This document shows, piece after piece, positions 42,860 to 52,468 of a stretch of 64,000 nucleotides of DNA. The stretch comes from Paenibacillus humicus NBRC 102415 (GTDB taxonomy: Bacteria > Bacillota > Bacilli > Paenibacillales > Paenibacillaceae). The stretch spans positions 1 through 64,000 of the forward strand of contig NZ_BIMD01000011.1 of the NCBI RefSeq assembly GCF_004000905.1. Direction: 5' to 3'. The stretch's first letter is position 1. Each line of letters starts with the position of its first letter. A program made the position numbers and the translations under genes. The notes under the pieces were generated by a model. That model saw nothing but the letters and a program-made list of their open reading frames with translations. It was not told the DNA's origin and did no database searches.

Positions 42860-44076
42860 ACCAGCTCACGCCCGTTCCATTCGATGTCGCAGGTTGCCGC
42901 TTCAATCAGGCTCAGCCCTCTCCTCCGGGCCGTCCGCTGCAGCTCCCTCGCCAGCAGCAGCTGCTCCAGGGCGGGCCGGGGATCGGACCAGCGGAACGTC
43001 GCGTCGCCCGCTCCGAGCCAGCGCGGCAGCCAGTGCCGCCCCGGCTTGCCCCGCAGCCGGCCGCTGAGGCCTGCGGCCAGCATCGGCAGCGCCAGCATGA
43101 CGCGCTTGTCCGGCCGAGGTTCGACAGGAGCCGAGGCCGAACTTGCCTGCGGCAGCAGCAAGGCCTCGGCTATGCCGGGGTTTCCAGCCAGCAGATGGAT
43201 GCCGCTGGTCGTACGCGGATTGCATTCGATCGGCATCAGGCTGCCGTCCTCCTGCTCGATCAAGTCGAAGGCGAGCTGCCCGGTGAACCTCTCCAGCTCC
43301 GCGAACCGGGCTGCCCAGGCCTGTGCGGCGGGGTGGCGCAAAGGCTCGAAATAAACGCTCGCCCCGCCATAGGCGGAGAGCTCGGAGGCGTAGGCCGCAT
43401 GAGCGGTCACCTTGCCGTCGTGAACGATGCTGTAGGTGCAGATTTCCCGTCCTCCGATATATTGCTGGGCTACCCATGGATAATGGCCCGTCCCCAGCTC
43501 GGATGCCGCCTCCGCCAGCTCTTGGCGGCTGGTCGCGATCCTGACCTTGGCCGCGAAGCGGGAGTATTCCGGCTTCAGGACGCAGCCTCCCGAGGAGAGC
43601 ATGTCGCGGAAGGAGGAGGAATGCGCGAAATCGCGCCACTCCTCGGGCTTGCTGATCCGTACGGTCATGGGCACGTTGAAGCCCAGACGGCCGGCCGTGC
43701 GGATGAACTCCGCCTTGCTGTGCAGCCTCTGCAGCTGGGCCAGCGGCGCCGTGAACACGGCGCACTGCGACCCGAGCCGCTCGCGGCTTGCCGCAACGAA
43801 AAAGAGCTCCTCGCAGGTCGGAATCAGGCTGTGTATTCCCTCCTGTGCGATGATCTCCTCCAGCGCGTCCGCAAATGCGGCAGGATCCGCGGCGGGCGAG
43901 GGAACCCGGCAGCTGCGCTTCACGGACCGCGATACCCGGCACAGATGATGCCGGGTGCTCTCCGCGGCGATCACCTCGCAGCCTGCAGCTGCCAGCAGGC
44001 GTGCCATCTCCAGCGCAGCCGGAGCCCGCCCCCCGGTCAGAAGCACTCTCTTCCCTCTGAGGCCGTCAGTAGACAA
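42856..44076 (-). CDS. ATP-grasp ligase of the cluster
   Basis: About 406 residues. Start RVLLTGGRAPAALEMARLL forms the pre-ATP-grasp domain. CVLKPEYSRFAAKVR is the ATP-binding Lys strand and MPIECNPRTTSGIHLLAG carries the metal-binding Glu/Asn. Such enzymes join a carboxylate to an amine via an acyl-phosphate. TTG 44076 overlaps the KAS III stop with GGAG upstream; a GTG 11 codons later with AGAGGG 6 bases before it is the alternative. Substrates unknown. Confidence 0.82.
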   Translation of the reverse strand: MSTDGLRGKRVLLTGGRAPAALEMARLLAAAGCEVIAAESTRHHLCRVSRSVKRSCRVPSPAADPAAFADALEEIIAQEGIHSLIPTCEELFFVAASRERLGSQCAVFTAPLAQLQRLHSKAEFIRTAGRLGFNVPMTVRISKPEEWRDFAHSSSFRDMLSSGGCVLKPEYSRFAAKVRIATSRQELAEAASELGTGHYPWVAQQYIGGREICTYSIVHDGKVTAHAAYASELSAYGGASVYFEPLRHPAAQAWAARFAELERFTGQLAFDLIEQEDGSLMPIECNPRTTSGIHLLAGNPGIAEALLLPQASSASAPVEPRPDKRVMLALPMLAAGLSGRLRGKPGRHWLPRWLGAGDATFRWSDPRPALEQLLLARELQRTARRRGLSLIEAATCDIEWNGRELV

Positions 44077-45061
44077 GATCGATCGCTCCGATCGAAAATC
44101 CGGCCGATGTCCCGAATAGCAGGATCCGGTCGCCCCGCTGCATCCTGCCCTGCCGGATCGCCTCGTGAAGCGCCATCGGGATCGACGCTGCAATCACATT
44201 GCCGAATTCCGGCGTAATGTTCATCAGCTGCTCGTCCGAGATGCCCAGCTTGCGGCTCAGCAGCCTCATCGCCATCGCGCTTCCCTGATGGGGGACGACG
44301 AGACGGTAGTCGCCGATCGCGCTTCCCGTCGCTTGGAGCACGCCCTCCATGAAGTCCGGCAGCAGCTTGTAAGCCATTCGGAAGATCGCTTCGCCTTTCA
44401 TATCGAAGCGGAACTCGGAGTCGTTCTCCTCCTTGTACTCGCCGGCATGCAGTCCGCTGCCGCCGCCCCGAATCTCCGAATGATGCGCCCCTGCGCTGTA
44501 TGTATTCATCGCCGCATGCAGGATGCGGGAGGCTCCTTCTCCAGAGCGCTCGACGACGACCGCGGCAGCTCCGTCGCCGAACAGCGCCGCGCTTTCTTTT
44601 TGCTCCCAGTTCAGCCCTTTGGAAGCAACCTCCGTCGAGACGAGCAGCACCCTCCGGTATCGTCCTGCATGCACCATATAGGACATCACATCCATGCCGG
44701 CCACGAAGCTCAGGCAGGTGGAATTGATGTCGAAGGAAGGGACCCCCGATTTGCCCTGTCCGAGAGCTTCCTGGATCAGCGATGCCGTACATGGAATCGG
44801 CTGCTGCATCGTGGCGCTGGTACATACCAGGCAGTCGATGTCGGCGAATTCGAGCTGCGCCGCCTCAAGCGCCCGCTTCGCCGCAACCGCCCCCATTTGC
44901 GAAGCCGTTTCGGTCCCGACAAAGCGCCGCCGATGGACATTGGTCTTCTTTCTCACCCACCCCGGCTTCACCTGCAGGCGATGGTCCATTTCCGCATCCG
45001 TCACGAGAATCTCCGGCAGATAAATCCCCGTCCCCGCTATTCTTACCTTCATATCCGTCAT
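44066..45061 (-). CDS. beta-ketoacyl synthase III-like condensing enzyme; first gene of the cluster
   Basis: 331 residues. The FabH/OleA-type triad is complete: Cys116 in INSTCLSFVAG, His258 in VVPHQGS, Asn288 in PEFGNVIAAS. It also has FGDGAAAVVVE. It could start a chain from an acyl-CoA or ACP, or join two acyl groups as OleA does. ATG 45061 has GGGGG 5 bases upstream; ATGs at 45079 and 45052 are alternatives. It heads seven same-strand genes and has a plausible promoter about 130 bases upstream. Not a housekeeping fabH by context. Confidence 0.88.
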   Translation of the reverse strand: MTDMKVRIAGTGIYLPEILVTDAEMDHRLQVKPGWVRKKTNVHRRRFVGTETASQMGAVAAKRALEAAQLEFADIDCLVCTSATMQQPIPCTASLIQEALGQGKSGVPSFDINSTCLSFVAGMDVMSYMVHAGRYRRVLLVSTEVASKGLNWEQKESAALFGDGAAAVVVERSGEGASRILHAAMNTYSAGAHHSEIRGGGSGLHAGEYKEENDSEFRFDMKGEAIFRMAYKLLPDFMEGVLQATGSAIGDYRLVVPHQGSAMAMRLLSRKLGISDEQLMNITPEFGNVIAASIPMALHEAIRQGRMQRGDRILLFGTSAGFSIGAIDLVY

Positions 45062-45181
45062 GGTGTCCCCCGCTCGCATTCGGACCGCATGGCCCTTCCG
45101 CTCTCTTTTTAGCTATGGGGCAGGCAGCACGCCTGCGCTCTGCGCATACTGATGAATCCTACTTTTTACCCATCTATTGCC

Positions 45182-45211
45182 ATAATAGAACATTTTGTCG
45201 GTTTATGTCCT
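45182..45211 (-). promoter_or_regulatory. possible promoter of the seven-gene cluster
   Basis: On the minus strand AGGACA (45206-45211), 18 bases, then TATTAT (45182-45187). It would start transcription about 115 bases before the KAS III gene. The rest of 45080-45296 holds no coding signal. Confidence 0.45.
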
Positions 45212-45298
45212 TGAATTCGGCCTAAAAGCCTCCGGCAAGCAAGAGGATTTCGTTTCGACATTGCGATTCGAGAGCTGCCGGCTGCGGCAGGCAAACCC

Positions 45299-45330
45299 AA
45301 AAAAAAAGGCATCCTCTCGGATGCCTTTCG
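45299..45330 (-). terminator. terminator of ade
   Basis: AAAGGCATCC and GGATGCCTTT flank TCTC, with an A run on the plus strand that becomes the T tail on the minus strand. Confidence 0.9.
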
Positions 45331-45396
45331 AATTTCTTCTCGCGCGCATGGCCTGCATGCAGGATGAGCTGGTCGCGGAGACGATAGGAGACGATC

Positions 45397-47217
45397 CTAA
45401 TCAGCTCTGTCCCCGTCAGCCGTATCCCGCTCCACTTCAATCAGCTTGAACTGCGTCACATCCGCCAGCCCCCGGTTCGTAATCCGGATTTCCGGAATGA
45501 CCGGCAGGGCCACCAGCGAGAAGGTCATGTAAGGAGCATTCAGGGAGCAGCCGATCGCCTTCCAGGCTTCCTCGAGGCCGGCCACCTCGGATACGACTTC
45601 CGGCAGCGATTTCTCCGACATCAGCCCCGCGATGGCCATCGGCACCTGCGCCAGCACCTTCCCGTCCTCGACCACGATCATGCCTCCGCCGATCTTCACG
45701 AGCTCATTGGCCGCAAACGCCATCTCCTGCTCATCCACGCCCATGACGAGCAGGTTGTGGCTGTCGTGAGCCACCGTGGAGGCGACAGCCCCTCGGGTGA
45801 TGCCGAAGCCCTGCACGAAGCCCAGCGACACCTGGCCCTTGCCGTGATGCCGCTCGATGCAGGCGAGACGGATCGTGTCCTGCCGGATATCCGGCAGGAT
45901 GACGCCGTTCTCTACGGGGAGCTCGGCGGCAGCCTTCGCGGTCCGCGCGCTGTTCTCAATGATGCGGATGACATGGACATGGGCAGCCGTGGAATCGAAT
46001 CGGCTGGCCAGCCTGAAGTCTTCCGCCGCCAGCTCGCGGCCGACATGCATGGACTGGCGGATATGGGGCGGATACACGAATGCCGGGAAGCATTCCTTGC
46101 GCAGCTGTCCTTGATCGTAGACAACAACCCCGTCCGCCAGCACGGTCGACGGCGTCATCCGCTCCAGATCGTCCAGCAGCAGGATATCCGCACAGCGCCC
46201 CGGGGCGATGCTGCCCAGATCCTGTTCGCATTTGAAATACCTCGCCACATTCACCGTCGCCATCTGGATGGCCGTGACGGGCTCCACGCCTTCCTCCATG
46301 GCCCGCCGGACGACATGGTTGAGATGCCCTTTCTCCATCAGCGTCTGCGGACTGACGTCGTCGGTGACGAGAGAGATGTTGCCCGTCGGCACCTTGTCCT
46401 CGGTCACGACCTTGATGACTTCCTTGACGTCATGCCAGGCGGAGCCTTCGCGAATCATGAGATGCATGCCCATCCGCAGCTTCTGCAGCCCCTGCTCCCG
46501 GGTGACGGTCTCATGATCCGAGGTGACGCCAGCGGCGAGATAGGCTTGCAGCATGCGGCCGTCCTCGCTGGGGAAGTGGCCGGTGACCGTTTTGCCGCTC
46601 TTGATCGTAGCCTCGATCTCTCCCAGCATGACGGGATCGCCATAGACGACCCCAGGGAAATTCATGACCTCCCCGAGCCCGACGACATTGTCCCAGGCCA
46701 GTCCCTTGGAGATGTCCTCGACGCCCAGCCTGGCTCCGGCATCCTCGAGATCGAGAGTCGCCGGAACGCAGGAGGGAAAGGTCGTGAACACCTTGAGAGG
46801 AAGCTGCTGCCCCTCCTCATGCATCAGCCTCACGCCCTCCGCTCCGAACACATTGGCGATCTCATGCGGGTCCATGAAGATCCCGGTCGTTCCTTTGGCC
46901 AGAGCGGCCTTGGCGAACTCGGTCACGGACAGCATCGTGCTCTCCACATGCATATGCCCGTCCAGCAAGCCGGGGCAGATATACCTGCCCGCTGCATCGA
47001 TGATTTGCGTCCCGCTTCCGATGGCATGCTCCGCGTTCCCCACGTACGCGATCCGGCCGGCGGCAATCGCAACGTCGACATGCTCCAGCAGCTCCCCGGT
47101 ATGGACGTTGACCAGAATCCCATTCCGGATGACGACCTCGGCCCCCGCCTCGCCCCGGGCTACCCGGGACAGCAGCCGGCTTGCTTCATACAGCGGCGTT
47201 CTTTTTCCAGCGCTCAT
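45397..47217 (-). CDS. ade: adenine deaminase
   Basis: 606 residues. Converts adenine to hypoxanthine and ammonia in purine salvage. Amidohydrolase motifs: PGLLDGHMHVEST (metal His pair), FMDPHEIANVFG, VTGHFPSE, SDHETV and LVTDDVSP; a C-terminal domain follows with ASTVAHDSHNLLVMG. Length and motifs match the Bacillus enzyme. ATG 47217 has GGAGGAG 5 bases upstream; an earlier in-frame start lacks this. Confidence 0.95.
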   Translation of the reverse strand: MSAGKRTPLYEASRLLSRVARGEAGAEVVIRNGILVNVHTGELLEHVDVAIAAGRIAYVGNAEHAIGSGTQIIDAAGRYICPGLLDGHMHVESTMLSVTEFAKAALAKGTTGIFMDPHEIANVFGAEGVRLMHEEGQQLPLKVFTTFPSCVPATLDLEDAGARLGVEDISKGLAWDNVVGLGEVMNFPGVVYGDPVMLGEIEATIKSGKTVTGHFPSEDGRMLQAYLAAGVTSDHETVTREQGLQKLRMGMHLMIREGSAWHDVKEVIKVVTEDKVPTGNISLVTDDVSPQTLMEKGHLNHVVRRAMEEGVEPVTAIQMATVNVARYFKCEQDLGSIAPGRCADILLLDDLERMTPSTVLADGVVVYDQGQLRKECFPAFVYPPHIRQSMHVGRELAAEDFRLASRFDSTAAHVHVIRIIENSARTAKAAAELPVENGVILPDIRQDTIRLACIERHHGKGQVSLGFVQGFGITRGAVASTVAHDSHNLLVMGVDEQEMAFAANELVKIGGGMIVVEDGKVLAQVPMAIAGLMSEKSLPEVVSEVAGLEEAWKAIGCSLNAPYMTFSLVALPVIPEIRITNRGLADVTQFKLIEVERDTADGDRAD

Positions 47218-47388
47218 CCTGCTCCTCCACTCCTTCAATACGCAATCCTTCCAAATATTTAGCTTGTCACGATATCCGCCGCCCTATGCGACCCTCTGTG
47301 CCGCGCCAGCTTGCAGGCGAGCGGTGGGATCGCATGACGGCGGTCAGCCGGCATGCCGCTGCTCCAATGCCAGGACGGGCAGCCCGTT

Positions 47389-48507
47389 CTAAGGCTGCAG
47401 CCGTCCCCGCAGATAGGCTGCCAGCTCGCGCGCAGCCTGTTCATGCGCCGCGGCGCCGGGATGGCTTCTTGCGCCCGTCGTCTCCTCCGTCATGGCGGGA
47501 AGCTGGAACACCGATACCTTCCGGTCGCCCGAACGCTTGATGTAGGCATCGACAGCGCGGTAGATGGCCGGCATCATCGGCGTCCCCAGCATGCCGTAGG
47601 CCCAGACGATATAGGCATCCGGGTTGCAGGAGCGGATCGTCGAGAGGAAGCTCTCCGCCGCCGCCTCGAAAGCCTTCAGATCCTCTTCGTTGAAGGTCCC
47701 GTCCTCGTTCAGACGCTGCTTGTAGATCTTTCCGGTCTCCTCATCCTTCCACTCGGGCGAGTAGAACGCGCCTCCGTCGTTGGTGCCCAGATTCACGACC
47801 ACGGCATCCGGCTGCCAGGAAGCGAAGTCATAGTCGCGGAAGGCGCCGAGAGCCGCATTCCTCTCTCCCGTCAGAAGGCCGCATACCTTCCGGTAATGCT
47901 GCGGAATATTGCCGTGCGGATTGTTGTCCCAGCTCGTCAGGACGCCCCATCCGCTCTGGGCAACAATCCGGCAATCCGCATGGAGCATTTCCGCCGCCAG
48001 GGCTGCATAGGTGCGCGTGCCGCTGAACCACATCGGAATCCAGTCCGCTTCCTCCCTGCCCCCGATCGCTCCCTCGCCGGAAGTGATGCTGTCTCCGATG
48101 AACTCGATTTTATAGGGCTTGTCCTCGACGGGCAGGAACTTCCCGTCGAACCTGACCGCATGGATGTGCAAGGAGCAGCGCGGATCGCCGCTCATCGGCT
48201 GCACGTCCTTCACGATGCGGACGTTCTTCGCCGTCTCTCCGTTCATGCCCCGGAACAGGCAGACCCAGTGCCTGCCGGCCGTAATCATTTGCCTGCCGAC
48301 CGGCACCGAATTGATCAGAATGGTGATCCACGGCTCGTATTGGCCGTAATCGGCCTCAAGCTCCACCCATAGCTCGGACCCCTGGGCCTGGAGCTCAAGA
48401 GCGCTTCCGCTCCAGAATAAAGTAAGCGGGGAGAGTTCCCCCGTCGTTCGGCCATGCACTTTGGCATGCGGTAGATCGGATAAGGCCTGTACAGGTAATT
48501 CGTTCAT
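47389..48507 (-). CDS. CE2-like SGNH/GDSL esterase
   Basis: 372 residues, no signal peptide. The N-terminal half is a beta-sandwich like the CE2 jelly-roll; the C-terminal half is an SGNH hydrolase with FIGDSITSGEG (nucleophile Ser), VVVNLGTNDGG (oxyanion Asn) and RSHPGAAAHEQAA (His). CE2 enzymes deacetylate xylo-oligosaccharides and related glycans. The lack of an export signal suggests it acts on sugars taken up by the cell. ATG 48507 has GGAGG 8 bases upstream. Confidence 0.85.
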   Translation of the reverse strand: MNELPVQALSDLPHAKVHGRTTGELSPLTLFWSGSALELQAQGSELWVELEADYGQYEPWITILINSVPVGRQMITAGRHWVCLFRGMNGETAKNVRIVKDVQPMSGDPRCSLHIHAVRFDGKFLPVEDKPYKIEFIGDSITSGEGAIGGREEADWIPMWFSGTRTYAALAAEMLHADCRIVAQSGWGVLTSWDNNPHGNIPQHYRKVCGLLTGERNAALGAFRDYDFASWQPDAVVVNLGTNDGGAFYSPEWKDEETGKIYKQRLNEDGTFNEEDLKAFEAAAESFLSTIRSCNPDAYIVWAYGMLGTPMMPAIYRAVDAYIKRSGDRKVSVFQLPAMTEETTGARSHPGAAAHEQAARELAAYLRGRLQP

Positions 48508-48649
48508 CGTCTGGTCCTCCATCTGCGGTTCCGTCGTTAGCTCCAGTTTACTCCCAGACCCGGCCTGATGTCGCCCTGCAAAAGGAAAAAACCGCTGCCT
48601 GCCAACATCGGGAGAGCACGCGGAGCGGATGCGCCGGGTCCCCGGACCT

Positions 48650-48684
48650 AGACAAACAGCCCCGTCATGACGACGGGGCTGTCA
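48650..48684 (-). terminator. terminator of mqo
   Basis: ACAGCCCCGTC and GACGGGGCTGT form a perfect 11-bp stem, followed on the minus strand by TTTG. Confidence 0.8.
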
Positions 48685-48734
48685 ACAAAACCGATGCCGC
48701 ACCATTCGCGGCGACGGCCATTTTAAATCGATCC

Positions 48735-50234
48735 TTACCTGACTGCTTGAGGACTAGGGCTCAGTCCAAGCGTTCTTGCCGTTGAATCATGGATGTCGCG
48801 GATAAGCTCCGGATTGCCCATCAAGGACAAGCCGTACGAAGGAATCATTTCCTTGATTTTCGGCTCCCACGATTTGATCTGCTGAGGGAAGCATTTCGCC
48901 AATACCTCCAGCATGACCGGAACGGCAGTGGACGCGCCGGGGGACGCGCCGAGCAGAGCGGCGATCGAGCCGTCCGCGGCGTTGATGACCTCGGTGCCGA
49001 ATTGCAGCGTTCCTTTGCCGGCTGCCGTATCCTTGATGATCTGCACGCGCTGGCCGGCTACGAGCAGGTCCCAATCCTCGCTTTTGGCGTTCGGAACGAA
49101 CTCCCGCAGGGCGTCCATCCGCTTTTCTTTCGACTGCATCACTTCCTTGATCAGGTACGTGGTCAAGGATGCGTTTTTCACGCCTGCCGCCATCATCGTG
49201 ACCAGGTTGTGCATCTTGACGGAGGTGACGAGATCAAGCATGGAGCCGTATTTCAAAAACTTCGGCGAGAAGCCGGCAAACGGTCCGAACAGCAGCGATT
49301 CCTTCTTGTCGATGACCCTGGTATCCAGATGCGGGACCGACATCGGCGGAGCGCCAAGCGGTGCCTTGCCGTATACTTTGGCATGGTGTTCCGCGACGAC
49401 TTCCGGCTTCTGGCACACCATGAACAGTCCGCTGACCGGGAAGCCGCCGATGCCCTTCCCTTCCGGAATGCCGGACTTCTGCAGCAGATGGAGGCTGCCG
49501 CCTCCGCCGCCGATGAAGACGAACTTGGCCGTGCGGCGTTCGACCGCGCCGCTGTCGACGTTCCGCACTTTGAGTTCCCACAAGCCGTCGCTTGTCCGCT
49601 TGATATCGTCGACGTTCTGCTTGTAGTTGATCTCCACGTTCCGGCTCTGCAGGTTGGCGAACAGCATGCGCGTTAAAGCGCCAAAGTTGACGTCCGTTCC
49701 GGATTCAATCCTGGTCGCCGCTATAGGCCCCTTCGTTGTCCGGTCCTTCATCATCAGCGGAATCCATTCCTTCAGCTTCTGCGGATCGTCGGAAAATTCC
49801 ATTCCATCAAAGAGCGGATTGGCCGACAGGGCGTCGAACCGTTTTTTCAAAAAGGCGACATCCTTCTCCCCTTGCACGAAGCTCATATGGGGAACCGGCA
49901 TGATGAAGTCCTGCGGGTTGGCGATCAGCTTGCTTTGGACCAGATAGGACCAGAACTGCTTCGATACCTGAAATTCCTCATTGACGCCGATCGCCTTGCT
50001 GATATCCATCGATCCGTCCGGCTTCTCGACCGTGTAGTTGAGCTCGCACAGGGAGGAGTGTCCCGTCCCCGCATTGTTCCATTCGTTGGAGCTCTCCTCG
50101 CCTGCGGTCGCCCGCCTTTCGAGCACGGAGATGTTCCAGTCGGGCGCTAATTCCTTGAGCAGCGCCCCTAAAGTCGCGCTCATGATGCCTGCACCAATTA
50201 AGATAACGTCTGTTTGGGTTTGTGTTTTACTCAT
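48735..50234 (-). CDS. mqo: malate:quinone oxidoreductase
   Basis: 499 residues. FAD-dependent, membrane-associated oxidation of malate to oxaloacetate with electrons passed to quinone; a TCA-cycle enzyme. FAD site [20 protein letters not shown], plus [36 protein letters not shown] and [15 protein letters not shown] 50234 has GGAAGG 5-6 bases upstream. Monocistronic. A TATAAT lies at 50375-50380 on the minus strand. Confidence 0.95.
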   Translation of the reverse strand: MSKTQTQTDVILIGAGIMSATLGALLKELAPDWNISVLERRATAGEESSNEWNNAGTGHSSLCELNYTVEKPDGSMDISKAIGVNEEFQVSKQFWSYLVQSKLIANPQDFIMPVPHMSFVQGEKDVAFLKKRFDALSANPLFDGMEFSDDPQKLKEWIPLMMKDRTTKGPIAATRIESGTDVNFGALTRMLFANLQSRNVEINYKQNVDDIKRTSDGLWELKVRNVDSGAVERRTAKFVFIGGGGGSLHLLQKSGIPEGKGIGGFPVSGLFMVCQKPEVVAEHHAKVYGKAPLGAPPMSVPHLDTRVIDKKESLLFGPFAGFSPKFLKYGSMLDLVTSVKMHNLVTMMAAGVKNASLTTYLIKEVMQSKEKRMDALREFVPNAKSEDWDLLVAGQRVQIIKDTAAGKGTLQFGTEVINAADGSIAALLGASPGASTAVPVMLEVLAKCFPQQIKSWEPKIKEMIPSYGLSLMGNPELIRDIHDSTARTLGLSPSPQAVR

Positions 50235-50766
50235 TTTAACCTTCCTTACACGCTGATATTTGAAGAAAAAGCAGCTCTTTCGGACAAATTGCATAGCAAG
50301 CAAGGCGCGAACAGAGTCCCGCCGCCAGTTCTGAACACCGTGACCAAGATTATCTGCAGATTAAGATATTTACTATTATATAATAATGGGAGGCGATAAG
50401 CAGGCCGCTAAATGTGGATTTAGCGGACGGTATTCCCCATCTTAGCTTAGTATTCCAACCCGGGCATTTGAATATAGATTCCCATGTCGGAAAGTTGGCA
50501 TTGTATACAATTATACGGACTCTCCCAGTAGGAGTCGAGCATAATGTCTATAAAAGAATCACGCTAATAGGGCAAAATTCGCAGCAGCCTGCCGAACAGC
50601 GTCGGGCGACGGCTCCTAATGCCCCGATTCGCGCCATTTCACGCCTCTATTGCGCCTTGAGAAGCGGTCTTTTTCCTCCAATACGTCGACAAGAAAAAAA
50701 TCGCCTCCGCTGAACCAGCAGAGGCGATTGGCATTCAGATAGGGCCGGAATGGCGGCGCGGAACGT
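50235..50766. other. 532-base intergenic region with a mqo promoter element and a terminator
   Basis: No gene seen. On the minus strand TATAAT (50375-50380) lacks a clear -35, and a near-palindrome ATTATCTGCAGATTAA (50349-50364) sits between it and mqo, a possible operator. GGACTC/GAGTCC-type stem near 50518-50540 precedes a chance 7-codon frame. The stem at 50693-50729 with a T run on the minus strand is the terminator of the next SDR gene. Confidence 0.5.
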
Positions 50767-51528
50767 TCAGAAAGCGGAAGTCCAGCCCGCGTCGGCGGTG
50801 ACGACCGTTCCATTCAGGAAGCTGGAATCGTCGGAGGCCAGGAACAGGGCGACCTTGGCGATCTCCTCCGGCGAGCCCGCGCGGGGAATCAAGCCTTGGG
50901 ACAGCTGGGTGCGGCTGATCCCGAACTCGTTCATGTTCTTCATCGAGGACTGAATGTTGGTCATGACCGCCCCCGGAGCGATCGCATTGCAGCGGATGCC
51001 CTTTTGCGCATACATGAACCCGGTGTTCTTGGTCAAGCCGACAACCGCGTGCTTGGATGCCGTGTAGGCCGCGCCCGCGTGCGCTCCGTTGTATCCGCCG
51101 GTGGAGGCGGTGTTGACGATGACGCCCTTGCCTTTCTCCAGGAAGATCGGAATGGCTTTGCGCATGGCCCGCATGACGCTCTTGGTGTTGATGTCGAAGA
51201 TCAGATCCCAGCGCTCGTCGGCAATGTCGCCGGCCGGCTCGAAGCCGTCCATGATGCCCGCATTGTTGACGAGGATGTCCAGCGTGCCGTATTCGCTCAC
51301 GGCGGTGTCGATCATGCCTTCAATGTCTTCCAGCTTCGCTACGTTGACTTGAAGGGCCTTGGCCGTGCCGCCTTGGGCGACGATTCCCTGGGCGACCTGC
51401 TCCGCGCCCTCGAGGTTGAGATCGGCGACAATGACCTTGGCGCCTTCCTTGGCATACAGCTCGGCAATGGCTTTGCCCATGCCGGAGGCGGCGCCGGTTA
51501 CGACGGCAACTTGATCGTGGAGTTTCAT
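50767..51528 (-). CDS. short-chain dehydrogenase/reductase, TetR-linked
   Basis: 253 residues. NAD(P) motif TGAASGMG, NNAGIMDG, catalytic Ser in NTASTGG and YTASK. The FLASDDSSFLNGTVVTADAGW end is typical of classical 3-ketoacyl-reductase/glucose-dehydrogenase-like SDRs. It is divergent from a TetR gene and shares a compact overlapping promoter region with it, so probably repressed by that TetR. Substrate unknown. Confidence 0.9.
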   Translation of the reverse strand: MKLHDQVAVVTGAASGMGKAIAELYAKEGAKVIVADLNLEGAEQVAQGIVAQGGTAKALQVNVAKLEDIEGMIDTAVSEYGTLDILVNNAGIMDGFEPAGDIADERWDLIFDINTKSVMRAMRKAIPIFLEKGKGVIVNTASTGGYNGAHAGAAYTASKHAVVGLTKNTGFMYAQKGIRCNAIAPGAVMTNIQSSMKNMNEFGISRTQLSQGLIPRAGSPEEIAKVALFLASDDSSFLNGTVVTADAGWTSAF

Positions 51529-51595
51529 GACAGAATCGCTCCTTTTATCTACTAGGATGTCAGCTGGCGGATAGGCCTATCCATCATTCGCGAAT

Positions 51596-51636
51596 TTGTA
51601 CACCACCAGTGTAGTCCTCTATAATTTAAGGATCAA
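51596..51636. promoter_or_regulatory. overlapping divergent promoters with a TACAC-N5-GTGTA operator
   Basis: Plus strand: TTGTAC (51596-51601), 18 bases, TATAAT (51620-51625) for the TetR gene. Minus strand: TTGATC (51631-51636), 17 bases, TACACT (51608-51613) for the SDR. TACAC-CACCA-GTGTA (51599-51613) is a perfect inverted repeat overlapping the SDR -10 and the TetR spacer, the natural place for a TetR dimer. GGATAGGCCTATCC at 51569-51582 is another perfect palindrome in the SDR leader. Confidence 0.65.
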
Positions 51637-51729
51637 TATGCAAAAAACTTCCCGACTGTCGAAAAACGGATGCTCGTCCCACAATCTGTTCATCTTCATG
51701 CGCGAAGTAGACATTTAGGCGGTGATCTG

Positions 51730-52326
51730 TTGCCAGTACCCAACCGGCGTGTGAGCAAGACCAAACGCGAGCTGAAGGACGCCTTGATCCTGCTCATGGA
51801 GACCAAGGAGTTCAAGCACATCACCGTCACGGATATCGTCACCCGGGCGGAGCTGAACCGCGGGACGTTCTACAAGCATTATCAGACGAAAGAAGAGCTC
51901 CTCGGGGAGCTCATGAACGATGTCATGGAGGATCTGATCCGGGCTTACAACGAGCCCTATCTCCATACGGACAAGCTCGTAATCGGCGAGCTGACGGCAT
52001 CCTCTGTGATCATTTTCAAGCATGTCGATTCCTACTCCGACTTTTACCGGATCATTATCAATTCCAATGCGCTCCCCGGCTTCCAGGACCGCATCTGCGG
52101 CACGCTGAAGCAGCTGGTCATGCAGGAGCAGGACATCATGGGAAGCAGCGACGGGAAGATCAATCCGGATCTGTTCGCCAGCTATATCGCCTATGCCCTC
52201 TTCGGACTCATCGTCGAGTGGGTCAAGGAAGGCTACAAATATACTCCGGATCATATGGCGGAGCAGCTGATCCGGATTCTGACGTATCCGTACGATCGAG
52301 CGGACGGCAGAGCCCCCAGGTTCTGA
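51730..52326 (+). CDS. TetR-family transcriptional regulator
   Basis: 198 residues. N-terminal HTH: ALILLMETKEFKHITVTDIV, TRAELNRGTFYKHYQTKEEL; then a helical ligand domain. TTG 51730 has AGGCGG at about the right distance and gives MPVPNRRVSKTKREL. It is divergent to the SDR at 50767 and likely represses it and itself. The ligand is unknown. Confidence 0.88.
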   Translation: MPVPNRRVSKTKRELKDALILLMETKEFKHITVTDIVTRAELNRGTFYKHYQTKEELLGELMNDVMEDLIRAYNEPYLHTDKLVIGELTASSVIIFKHVDSYSDFYRIIINSNALPGFQDRICGTLKQLVMQEQDIMGSSDGKINPDLFASYIAYALFGLIVEWVKEGYKYTPDHMAEQLIRILTYPYDRADGRAPRF

Positions 52327-52349
52327 ATCCGCCATGGATCGGAAGTCGG

Positions 52350-52382
52350 GCAAAAGAAAAGGAACCCGGAGTCCGGGTTCCC
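52350..52382 (-). terminator. terminator of the VOC-family gene
   Basis: On the minus strand GGAACCCGGA and TCCGGGTTCC form a perfect stem, followed by TTTTCTTTT. Confidence 0.85.
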
Positions 52383-52468
52383 CTTGGGATGCTCATGCTT
52401 CACGCCAAGACGACTTCGGAAGAAGACGAAGCGGCCCCGGCGGCCAGCCATGATGATGCCGCGCGCGT

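Noticed and set aside
47218-47388. Purine riboswitch upstream of ade
   Set aside because: The conserved purine-aptamer core is not recognisable in the leader.
50542-50568. Seven-codon frame MSIKESR with a GGAG site
   Set aside because: Too short and without context to support a gene.
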